From positions 12,342,501 to 12,406,500 of the forward strand of contig CM028906.1 in the NCBI GenBank assembly GCA_016801845.1: 64,000 bases of DNA, read 5' to 3'. The stretch comes from Polydactylus sextarius (taxonomy: Eukaryota; Chordata; Actinopteri; Polynemidae). Every line of letters starts with the position of its first letter. Position 1 is the first letter of the stretch. The translations under genes were made by a program, and so were the position numbers. The notes under the pieces were generated by a model. That model was given only the letters and a program-made list of their open reading frames with translations. It did not search any database and was not told where the DNA came from. Of the stretch, positions 14,190-25,000 are shown in pieces.

Positions 14190-14345
14190 TAGCTCCTGCA
14201 ATAGCAGATGTCTGCGGGACCACATTTTGCTGTGATAACTTGCATAGACACACACAAAGTGAAAACAGTAAAAGCCCCACAGTTGCAGCTGGTAATTATA
14301 CTTTTTCACCTATTGCCTACAAAAGAAAATTCATTTTTGCTTGGT
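14190..14345 (+). repeat. Dispersed or duplicated unit, copy 2
   Basis: AGCAGATGTCTGCGGGACCA, CATTTTGCT, GTGAAAACAGTAAAAGCCCC and an ATTATAC...TTTTTCACC tail match the order of motifs at 11670-11790 at about three quarters of positions by eye. A short related piece (GTCTTGCAGTGGGATYACACC) appears twice, at about 13869 and 14073. Confidence 0.5.
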
Positions 14346-15935
14346 ATTTGGAACAAATTGATGTACTCTCTTATGTAAATTTTAAGTGTTAGATAAAGGA
14401 TATTCAACTTAAAATATCCCTCTGTATCATCAAAACCTTACTGCACAGCAATAAACTTATTTAAGAGCTTTTGATAAAAACTAAAGTCTATAATAATAAC
14501 TTTAATAAGTGTCATTCATTTCACTTCATCTCCAGTGAGTTCTGGGAAAAAATGTTCACAAAACTATAAAACCAGCAATTACGCATGTTAATTTACCTGC
14601 TGTGACTGAATTACACTCAGGACTTTTAGAGTCATTTTAGAATCACACTGATCACAGGAAGAGCAAATGCGTAGGATGCAGGATATGTCAGTGTGTGAAT
14701 TAATGTTTAAATCAAAGAAATGTAAGCATTTCTGTTTATACTGCGTGAATCGATGACTGAAAATGATCAGTGGTCACAAGAAAAAAAAATTACAATATAA
14801 TCACTGCATCCTCAGCTGGAACATTACCAGTATAGTGTGCCCTAGCTGCCCCCCTCAAACCACCACCACCCCCATCGCTCCCTTCTAAACTCCCCACTAT
14901 TTCTCTCCTTAAACCAATAATCCTGCCCCCTCCCCGTTGAGTCCACTACCTCACTTTTTTCCCACGGATCGCTACATCCCACATGTTGGTATTTGGAAAC
15001 TCCGCTTGTCATCTTAGACGTATCAGAGCAAGGCAAGTCTTTCTGCCAGAGGTGAATATTAAAAGATGTAGAGGAGATGGTGGGGGATGGGGTTGGGAGG
15101 TGGTGAAGGAGGAGTAGAAACAGTGCAATAGGAAAGACAGAAATTGGAAATAAGAAAGGGAGAGGGGGCCTGCTAGTGTCAAGCAGGGCAGACTCTCCCG
15201 ACTCAAAGGGGGATTTTCACATTATGATTCTGCCACAGTGTATTGCATACTTCAAAGACCTTATTACAGCGGCCTATTAGCATTCATGCTGCTATTCACA
15301 TTCCAAGTCCAACACCTGCATGGGAAACAGGGGCAGGATTTGCAGTGAGGAGAACTAGCTGGGGATCACAACGCCAGGGCAGATGACTTAAGGAAGAGGA
15401 TACTTTAACAGTTAAGAGTCACAAGACATGAATTCTAATACAACTGTCTGAATACTACAGTACTGATATGAACCAAGGCAGAAAATATCTCATAAAAATC
15501 TCTGCATTCCTTTGGTTCGACCATTTCGCTGGTCAAACCTTTCCCTCCAAAGTTCCATAAATTGAGCAATTTTTAGTCTGGCATTATTCAGTTCTACTCC
15601 ATTGTTCTTACTGTCAAAAGTGAGTTGGTTTTATTTGATGAAGAAAACCAATAAAAACACAGCTTCACATAGGTTGCACTGGTTCAATGAAGAGCTGCAG
15701 AAGCATGGAGGGAGGCTGAAGGACATTTTGTCAGCTCTCCTCCAGACAGAGAGCACAGCGTCATCCTCGATCACTGTTTACCAACAGCATTAGAGTACTG
15801 TTAACAGTAACAGAAAGTGATTTCAGTGATTGTGTTGCAGCAAATTCAATACAGATTTTAAATACAGACAGAGACAGCACCATTAGTCTGGAACTATGTA
15901 CTAGCTTGTACCCTGAGACTGAGTAACAGAAGCTA

Positions 15936-15965
15936 CACTCACTGGCCACTTTATTAGGTACACCT
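15936..15965. repeat. Left terminal inverted repeat of the 1.2-kb Tc1-like element
   Basis: Thirty bases match the complement of 17100-17129 with two mismatches. They are bounded outside by the TA target duplication. Confidence 0.9.
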
Positions 15966-16997
15966 TGCTAGTACCAGGTTGGACCCCTCTTGCCTTCAGA
16001 ACTGCCTTAATCCTTCGTGGCATAGATTCAACAAGGTATTGGAAACATTCCTCAGAGAGTTTGGTCCATATTGACATGATAGCATCACGCAGTTGCTGCA
16101 AATTTGTCGGCTGCACATCCATGATATGAATCTCCCGTTCCACCACATCCCAAAGGTGCTTTATTGGATTGAGATCTGGTGACTGTGGAGGCCATTTGAG
16201 TACAATGAACTTACTGTCATGTTCAAGAAACCAGTCTGAGATGATTCGAGCTTTATGACATGCTGCGTTATCCTGCTGGAAGTAGCCATCAGAAGATGGG
16301 TACACTGTGGTCATAAAGGGATGGACATGGTCAACAACAATACTCAGGTAGGCTGTGGCGTTGCCACGATGCTCAATTGGTACTAAGGGGCCCAAAGAGT
16401 GCCAAGAAAATATCCCCCACACCATTACACCACCACCACCAGCCTGAACCGTTGATACAAGGCAGGATGGATCCATGCTTTCATGTTGTTGACACCAAAT
16501 TCTGACCCTACCATCCGAATGTTGCAGCTGAAATCGAGATTCATCAGACCAGGCAATGTTTTTCCAATCTTCTATTGTCCAATTTCAGTGAGCCCCTGCA
16601 AATTGTAGCCTCAGTTTCCTGTTCTTAGCTGACAGGAGTGGCACCTGGTGTGGTCTTCTGCTGCTGTAGCCCATTTGCCTCAAGGTTCGACGTGTTGTGC
16701 GTTCAGAGATGCTCTTCTGCATACCTTGGTTGTAACGAGTGGTTATTTGAGTTACTGTTGCCTTTCTATCAGCTTGAACCAGTCTGGCTATTCTCCTCTG
16801 ACCTCTGGCATCAACATGGAATTTTCGCCCACAGAACTGCCGCTCACTCGATATTTTTTTCTCTTTTTCGGACCCCTAGAGATGGTTGTGCATGAAAATC
16901 CCAGTAGATCAGCAGTTTCTGAAATACTCAGACCAGCCCATCTGGCACCAACAACCATGCCACATTCAAAGTCACTTAAATCACCTTTCTTCCCCAT
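15936..16997 (-). pseudogene. Tc1-like transposase pseudogene (DDE, 36-residue D-E spacing)
   Basis: The minus strand starts at ATG 16995-16997 with a helix-turn-helix N-terminus (MGKKGDLSDFECGMVVGARW, then SISETADLLGFSCTTISR). The frame is lost just after TTISR near 16875. From the family pattern I infer a short deletion there that removed a few codons and shifted the frame. The second frame carries GRKFHVDARGQRRIARL, a TGA at 16585-16587 in place of a sense codon, the first catalytic Asp in WSDESRFQ, and the second in FQQDNAACHK. The third position reads NPIKHLWDVV, with Lys where the catalytic Glu belongs. Thirty-six residues separate the second Asp from that Lys. The frame continues through the terminal repeat (KVYLIKWPVSV) into flanking DNA. 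It cannot encode active enzyme. Confidence 0.9.
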
Positions 16998-17099
16998 TCT
17001 GATGCTCGGTTTGAACTGCAGCAGATCATCTTGACCATGTCTATATGCCTAAATGCGTTGAGTTGCTGATTAGAAATTTGCATTAACAAGCAGTTGGAC

Positions 17100-17129
17100 A
17101 GGTGTGCCTAATAAAGTGGCCGGTGAGTG
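17100..17129. repeat. Right terminal inverted repeat of the 1.2-kb Tc1-like element
   Basis: It pairs with 15936-15965 and is followed by TA at 17130-17131. Confidence 0.9.
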
Positions 17130-18074
17130 TATATTGTACTGGCTACATGGTAAATTGTTATTTGCTGACCTTTTCATTGGTTTTAGTCTTTTTGTAATAG
17201 TTGTTAATTAAAATGAATATTGTAAACTGTTGAACTGACATATGGAGAATGAAAAAAAAAAAAAAACATGTTTCTTTCAGGAAAGCATTTCACATATCTT
17301 TGCAAGTATGATACATTATTATTATTATTATCATTAATAATATTATGACACTTATGGTGCGCTTTAGTTGCTGTTTACTGTGGCTTTTAAAACATCACCT
17401 AACAGCGACATAGTGAAAACTGTGATAAGACAAAATATAAAAATGACTATTTTACTGAACATGTGCTTTCCCCCAATGTAAATAGATGTAAATGAAATAT
17501 TATTTTATACAAACACATCAAACACTTTTTTTCTGTTAATAATATTTTTTAACGTTAATTTATGCATCCAATTATGAAATTATTTACTTACGACATCGCC
17601 TCTGTTGCATTTACAGTGTGGATTACACGTGATGAACACAGAAACACAGATGCACAGATTCAGCTGGTTCCCTCAAACTACTAACAGGAAGTGATCCATG
17701 AACTTGTGACTTCCTGATGAAAGATAAACACATTTCAAAATAAAAGTCTTTCAAATGTATGCCTTAAAGGAAACACAACACTATTGTAAATTGGCACATT
17801 AAAGAAAGTGTTAAGAAGGAACATTTCTTCAATTTTCAAACGTGAGCATTTTACACTCTAGACAACTAACAAAGGAAACCAAACCATGTATTTTGGAACT
17901 CAGTTTCAGGTTGATATACTGCTGAGAACACACACAGTATCCTTCATACAAAGAAGTGAAATAACCTCTCACATTATTTTTCAACTTTATTTACCTTATT
18001 GCCCCATTAACACTGAAAATGATATAGATAGAAGATAGAAGATATTCACACAGAAAAGAAAAACCCTCCACTTT

Positions 18075-18520
18075 GGTCCAGGGTGTCATTGACTGCTTTT
18101 TATTTGTTTTGTTTTAGTATTTTGTGTAATTTCCTGTTTTATTTTGAAATTTCCTGCTTTTTCTGTATTTTCATCTTGTGGATTACTTCCTTTGTTTTCC
18201 CTCCAGTTTAATTACACGACTCCACCCTAAAGTGCCACACCTGTGCTTTGTCTTCACCCCTCCTTGTGTTCCTTTTCCCCCATTGTTCTTCATTTTGCCA
18301 TCTTCATAGATTTCCTGTCTGTTTATTTGGTAAGGTTTTGTCTTTTTTTCTCAGAGTCTTTTAGTTTGAGATTAGCCTTTTGTTCTGTTCTTGTTTTTTT
18401 GCCCCCAGTGTTTTTTTGTTTTTCAATCCTTTTCTGCTCATTTTACCCTGCCAGTAAACCCGTTTGTAACCCCACCATGTACTTTCTGTGATTTGAGACC
18501 TTGCAACTCATGACAAAGTA
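18075..18520 (+). repeat. Pyrimidine-rich interspersed-repeat candidate
   Basis: This is a long T/C-rich stretch containing CCTGTTTTATTTTGAAATTTC, GTGCCACACCTGTGCTTTGT and a CCAGTAAACCCGTTTGTAA segment, ending near ACTCATGACA. The layout resembles retroposon 3' ends that are common in fish. A repeat-library search would settle it. The 82-codon frame inside is simply a stop-poor pyrimidine-rich tract. Confidence 0.4.
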
Positions 18521-18949
18521 ATCTCAATTATGACATCATCAACATCATAAAAATAGGAAATGTTGAGTAACACCTTTCATGCAGTAATAATGTCGGTTGG
18601 TCTTAACTAAGGACTAAACAACAGTATTTTGAAATGTATAAACTATCAAAACCTGAAACCATTAAAACAATGTTCACACTAGCAACATTGTCAAATAAAG
18701 TGAAACCATGTGTTGACGTGCTGTGATGTTAACCGTAACATGTTGCTGACACCAACAAATTCAGGATGCCAATGGATTAATGCAATGTAACATTAGCAAT
18801 GGTAAGTTACAGTTACATTAACAGACTTGGATAATAACATAGTCTAATGTACAGCCGCCCACTCTAAGTTTGATTCTCAGATTTTTCCTCTTCACTGTCA
18901 CAAGTGCTTGTTCATGTTGAAAAATATTTAGTTTCTCTTTTAAGTATAT

Positions 18950-19015
18950 TATAAGGTCTTGATCTTACTTTGTAAAGTGCCTGATCATGTACTGTATGAA
19001 ATCTTTTGGTGCCAC
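18950..19015 (+). repeat. Possible second, more decayed copy of the same retroposon tail
   Basis: TTTGTAAAGTGCCTGATCAT, a run of T and G, and then TTGGTGCCACTGAATTAA resemble the tail seen at 35.0 kb, but with many differences. This is a weak call. Confidence 0.35.
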
Positions 19016-22000
19016 TGAATTAAGCAATATCATTACCTTGACCTTAACCAGAGCGGATGTAATTGTCTAACCCCCCCCCCCACCATCAACGGAAGTTTAA
19101 TTACTTGAGATAAATAGGGGAAAAAAAAAAAGCATGTCCACACAATGCTTTAACTATCAAGTAGTTGGTATTCAATGCGATTCCTGTGCCCTCAGTTCTT
19201 TTACCTCAATGCTACACAATAAATATAAACACCAAAACATGGTACTACTCCCATGCAAAGCAAAATCTGTGTCTGCATAGAACTCAACATGATTCACATC
19301 CACAGTCATTCCAGTGGAGTTTTTGTTATGTGTGATGCCTAATCTTTAGTACAACGTCTGCCACTTCTTTTGCTTTGACTTGTATACATGTCGATGTATA
19401 TTGTCTTTATTCCAGCAGCCTTAGGATATAGTTTATTCACTTAAGTGTGCTCAAGCTGCCGATGAAGGGATTTTGATGCAACTGCTCTCCCATGCTACAC
19501 CCCACAAGCTGTTTGGTATGGTTCATTAGCTTTCTGTTGAGTTGACTGCTAACACTTGATATTGTTGCAGGCTGTTCATTCCACACATGTCCAAGCAGTA
19601 CCCACTAGCAGAGCATGACGACTGGAGGAAAGGAAGGAAGCGCCTGCCATTATATGGGACAAATGCTGTGCACACAGTGCCTACGGAGCCAACAGTTCAT
19701 CATGTAGGCTGCGCAAAAAGCGGTATGTCATCAAGAATGTAATCTTTTTTCTTTTTATTTCTTTGGCTGATTGATTGTTCTCATTAAAGATGCACAGATA
19801 ATCAGAGATGAAAAAGTATATGGCAGGTGCTTTTCAGGTAGAGAAGAGCATTTTATTAAAAAACTATATCTTTTTGTAGCTGCAGGTTAAAAACAAAATG
19901 AGGGGAAAGAATAAACTGCCAAGGTAAAAATAAACATGAAGCAAGCCTATGCAACAGTGGTTGAACAAAAGCAATGCCACTGTGCAGCATTTATGAATAG
20001 TACAATGACATAAATATAGTGGCAGGTTAGTCAATGTTGTAGTATTGTTAAGAGTTAATCTTGAGCAAAATTATGAGTGTGAGAAGTCATCAAGAATTGC
20101 AGTGAAAAAAAAAAGAAGAAAAACTGATTTTTTTTTAAATCTTCACTTGAATGAATGTAAACGCACTAAAAGCAGCTGAAGGAACCCACTTTGAAACAAT
20201 GTGTAAATCTACCAATTATGGAATAAATAGGTTTTTCTCTTTAAAAACTCTCTCTCTCTTTCTCTCTGTATTTCTTGTTTGTCTCTTTTCTCTTTGTTGA
20301 CATTGAGATGTGGCATGAATGTGTCTGTGTGTAGCTATAAAAAACTGTACTATAATAACAATACTACTTAAGTCTTTACTTATAAATATTTAGAAGTCTT
20401 TACTTTGTTTTAGCATAAGTAAGGCTAATGACAACAGTAATTTACATAACTCTGCTTAACAAATCTTCTAGCTATGATGATCTGTTATCAAATGAGATTG
20501 AAGCAGGAACCCAAAGATAGTTACTAAAGGGTATATTTACTGAAATGACAAATGTACACAAAAAGATAAAATACATACAGTATACACATATTTTTCAGTT
20601 GCCACCTTTACTTTCTAAAAATGCAGATAGTTTTGCCTTTTGTGCTAAGGTTTAACAATATCTGCCTCTACAATACAGAGGGGAATAATAGAATATTGTC
20701 TGTCTGGTTTAAAGCAACAAGTCTTTCCTAAAACAAATGTTCTTGTTACAAAAGATAATCCACACATCTTGCTGGGACTATAGGGACTATATGTTTGGCA
20801 GAGGAAGTATTTCCAGTGAGAACTGTCTGCAGTGAGGTCTGTTGATTATCCCCAAGTAACTGGGGACATTGTATCTGTGCCCGCCGCTGTCGAGATTTTC
20901 AAATGTCATCTTTCAAACACTCAAGCACTACAAACAAAATTGCTTTCACTTCTGTTTTTATTAGAGTAACAGCAAGAGTTTCACAGGTGGATAAAGATCT
21001 CAAAAGCTTGTACCATAAAAGCAAAACTATCTAACCATCACTGCATTGTTAAATAACACAAAAGAGTTTAATATGTATAGTCAGATCATACTCGTGGACA
21101 GTGGATGAGGGAGCTGCACACAGACGTCAGCAGGCACCGAGAACAGATATCTGACCTGGCACCAGACTTGAACACACACAAGGAAGGTAGCTGGATGGAT
21201 CAATATTGCTGCTCGGAATAAGAAGTACCAGGCTTTTAATACAGATTGCACTTCTAAATGGATGTGAACGTCTGCTCAAATAACTCCCAGTTTTAGGCAG
21301 CTTAGTTGGAATCGGAGCCAAGAGTTTTCCATCATTATCTCTCACTCATATTAAATCCTTAGCACTGCGCTGCCCCCAGGTGCATGAATATTTTTGGGTA
21401 AAACTGAAAAAATTAGCTCTTTTCACTAATATAATTCTAAATTTAATGAACAAACTCAGCCTAGAGGCAAACGTAAGAACACTTGGCCGCAATTTGAAAC
21501 ATATTAAACAACAGCAATCCACTTAGACATCTGACTCTATAGTTCACCCAGCTGCAGTTTGGCTGTTTGTAACTGTGGATGGATATTTGGAGAGAGTGAG
21601 AGTATCACAGTGTCTCCATTATTCCCTATGATCGTTCTACACATAGATGTGCGGGCGCTTGCCAGAACGAAAGAAAAAGACAAACCACGATCAAAGTAAG
21701 AGAGAGAGTGGGAGAAAAAAAACAACCTGCAAAGTTAACACAGGATGTCTTACAAACGTTTTAATGAGTCTACTCTTAATTAGTGCCACAGGAAATCGAT
21801 GGTTACCCCAAATGCTTGTCATTAACAAACGAGCAGACAGCTAACCCGTGGGACCTGTGCTGAATAACTGTTTTTTTTCTGTCACGTGCTGCAGCTGAGC
21901 ACCAGAAGGAATGTGAAATTGTGTGTAAAAGTGTGTATACTGTGTGTACTTGCCTTTCTACCTGTGAGCTAGGCATCCTGCTGAGTATAGCAGAGCATTG

Positions 22001-25000
22001 ACATTTGTAATGGCTGGAGGTAAGAAAAGCATAGTTAATGTAACTGAGATGTGGAATGGCAAACATCTATAATACAGTATATTTTACCTTGACTCATCCT
22101 GTTTCAAAACTTCAAATGTATTTGTATCTCTGCATTAAATAAACAAACAAACAAAAAACAATAACTTTCCTACAATAACTAATCCCCAAATGCAGGTGAA
22201 TCATTTAATTTCAATTTAAATTGTCAAATGAAAACTCATCTAAGAGTTCATTAAAGTTAATTTTCTCTGCTATGAATTGAAAAGATAATAGAGTAGTCTT
22301 ACTGTAAAAACAGAAAGAACAGTACTATTTTTAATTTTGTTTTCAATATCACTTTAATTAGTTTAAATTGTGTTTAATAATTAATGCCAAATTCCTGTTA
22401 GCATATAATGGTAAAGTCTGGGAAAAAAAAAAAAAAATCCACCTAGGAACAAAATTTGTATGAATGGAGAAAAATAGATATAACAGAAATTAAACTTAAT
22501 AAAATAGTAATTTTAATAGAATATGTGCAATTTTTTTTTCAGCTATCTGGCAAACCGAGTAGTTGTTAGCTGTTAGCTAATGTACATCTTCCTGAATTTG
22601 CAACATTGCCTTTTTGTTGTGATATAACAACACTGCTTCACACCCCATGACTGAGAGAGACATTTTTGTGTCCCACTTCAGAATTCAAAGTGTGAAATGC
22701 ATCAAAACTTTTTTATTATTATTATTATTTTTATTTTGAGGATTTTGAAGCAGCAAAGAAACATGCTTCACACCATAGAATGACTTTGAATATTAAAGGT
22801 AACTGTCATCTCACTGGACATTACAGTAAGCACTTTCATGCTAAGAGACGGTGTGATTTATTTTCATCGGTATCTGTCAGTATCACTTGCAGGCAGAATA
22901 TGGCTGTGTTTGTAATGACTCTCACTTGCTGAGCGTTTGATTGGAACACACAAGTTTTTATAAGGGGGACAAGCCCTCTGACTTTGATGGATTTCTGGGC
23001 AATATTAGTCTGCGAACATGTATCCCCCTAAGCTGTGGTGGAACTGATCGAGGTTGACCAAATAATCTGCCAATTCCCTCCCAAGAAATGCAGAGACGAC
23101 AGAAAAATGTCTAAGTCTCTCAAGCCCTCATCCCTGAGAGCTGGATCAGCAGTTGTGTCAAAAAACTCCTGTTAAGAGCACAAGAATTCAACTTGAGAGA
23201 AGGTAGCAGGAGGGCTCACAATTTCATGGTTTCACTTTTAATTCATGTTTAATCAGACAATCGTTTACATGATCACTGAATGAACACTGATCAAGTGTGA
23301 CAATATTGTTTAAGAATTCTTGAGCAAATGTCAAAGAGTTGGTGTTGTTAAGCAGCCTGAAATTAACTGTCACATCATTCACCTAAACCTCTTATTTATA
23401 ACTCAGGTTATGAGCCACTGCTTAGGAACATTTTAATTTTTGTCTGTTAGTAAGTCATGTGAAGGGCTGGCCTTGAAACTCCCAGAGCTCTGTCATTCAT
23501 CTCACTTCATAAAGCTTCAGGCTTCCGAGGACCATAAGTGCTGGAGTAGATTGTGTCAGATTTTTTTTTTTTTCCCTTTCAGGCGATATACTCAATATGG
23601 TTTATGAAGTTGAGGTCTCCCTAGGTCACATGAGAGCAGAACATGAAAGCCAAGCGCTCGGCCTCCACTTCACAAACAAGCTGTCCCTACTTCAAACGGG
23701 TGGCAAAGCTGCCCCACATTTCTTCTCTTTTCACTTCCAATAGCCCGGCGCTGCTAATGGCCAGCGGCTCTCTGCATCTCCCATCTCCACCTGGCAATAG
23801 GAGGGAGCTTGCGGCTGTGGCCAAAGGTAGCCTGAACCTTGACGGCACATGGCACAGCATAGAGCTCTTCCACACAGCATTATCAACATCCACTCTGTGA
23901 GGGTCATCATATTGCTTTTTAAATTATTTCAACTGAAATACTGTAATAATCCTTTTACAGCGTTATACTAGTTTGTCATGATTTCTCATTTTTCCTCTGC
24001 ACTGTAACATTAAACACAGTTCATGTGCAATGGGTAGAGGTCAGAGGATGAAGAGAAAAAAATGCTACTTGCTTCTTATCTTTCAAAATAATTACTACAA
24101 TTAGAAATAGTTTAAACACAGACTTATTTTTCACTGCAAATGGTATTGTAAAACCTCTTCTCAAGTCGAATGTTGACTTTTAATTCTTCTTCTTCTACTA
24201 CTTTTTAACATGATGAAAACAAGAAATTTAAGATTTTTTAGGAACAGTCTGAGCATAAAACAAGCAATGCATCCTTTAGAAAAAACATATTGCAGCATAC
24301 CTATTGTTAGTGTACATTGCAGTATAGAACTGCCAGAAGTGATTCTCTAACAGAGCACTGGACACTGAAGTCCTTTGCTTTATTGCCCGTTTTGTCATTG
24401 TCCTGTCCATTTATTGTCCAAAATCTGCCAACTGTTTCACAAGTTTGACAGTGGTAGAAATGGCGTAAACAAGCATCTACAACTGATTTCCTTTTCACAA
24501 TTTATTTTACATTTTCTTCCACCTCCTTCCACATTCTGGTTGATTAGATCAACTTTTATTTTTTTCCATAATTAGGGGATTTTCAGTGTTACAGCAGCAA
24601 AAAATGAAAAAAAAACAAATTATCATTATAATATGCCGCTGCTTCCAAGTGGGCACACACACCACAGCATTTTGCAGCATTGGTTTCAGTTTCTGAAGCA
24701 ATGGATACAGGAAGTGGAGTCACGTGTATCTGGCTAAGACAAGAGAAAGAAAAGAAAGGCTAACATAAACATAGACATGTTATTTGTTACTGGTATTCAC
24801 TGCGAACATGTTACTACCTGGATTGGCCTGATGGTTGGCAGGTGAACTCTCAAATAATCCATAAAATCAGTCTTTTTACCAGCCCTCAACACGCACCATT
24901 TATTCTTTGTGCACATTTCGGATCTTGTGGAAATACTGCCATTCCACAAATGAACACACAAGAGAATATGTCTGACATAGACATTTATTTCTATTTCCTT

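Larger units (their letters stand above)
4553..15933. other. Intergenic, no gene seen
   Basis: Holds TG tracts (5525-5545, 7491-7507, 12611-12647), poly(T) runs (12125-12143, 13829-13843), the related units at 11.6 and 14.2 kb, and two GC-richer, repeat-poor stretches (about 6280-6720 and 9590-9900) that could be conserved regulatory DNA. No coding evidence was found. Confidence 0.65.
15936..17129 (-). mobile_element. Tc1/mariner-type DNA transposon, 1194 bp, inactive copy
   Basis: Both ends carry a 30-bp terminal inverted repeat starting CACTCACTGGCCACTTTATT (left) or CACTCACCGGCCACTTTATT (right, reversed). The repeats differ at 2 positions. The element is flanked on each side by TA (15934-15935 and 17130-17131), the Tc1/mariner target duplication. 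Nearly the whole interior is a single transposase gene on the minus strand, broken by a frameshift, an internal stop and a catalytic substitution. Full-length ends with a decayed gene indicate an old autonomous copy. The family is very common in teleost genomes. Confidence 0.93.

Noticed and set aside
16638..17034. Plus-strand frames of 85 and 128 codons inside the Tc1-like element
   Set aside because: They are antisense shadows of the decayed transposase.
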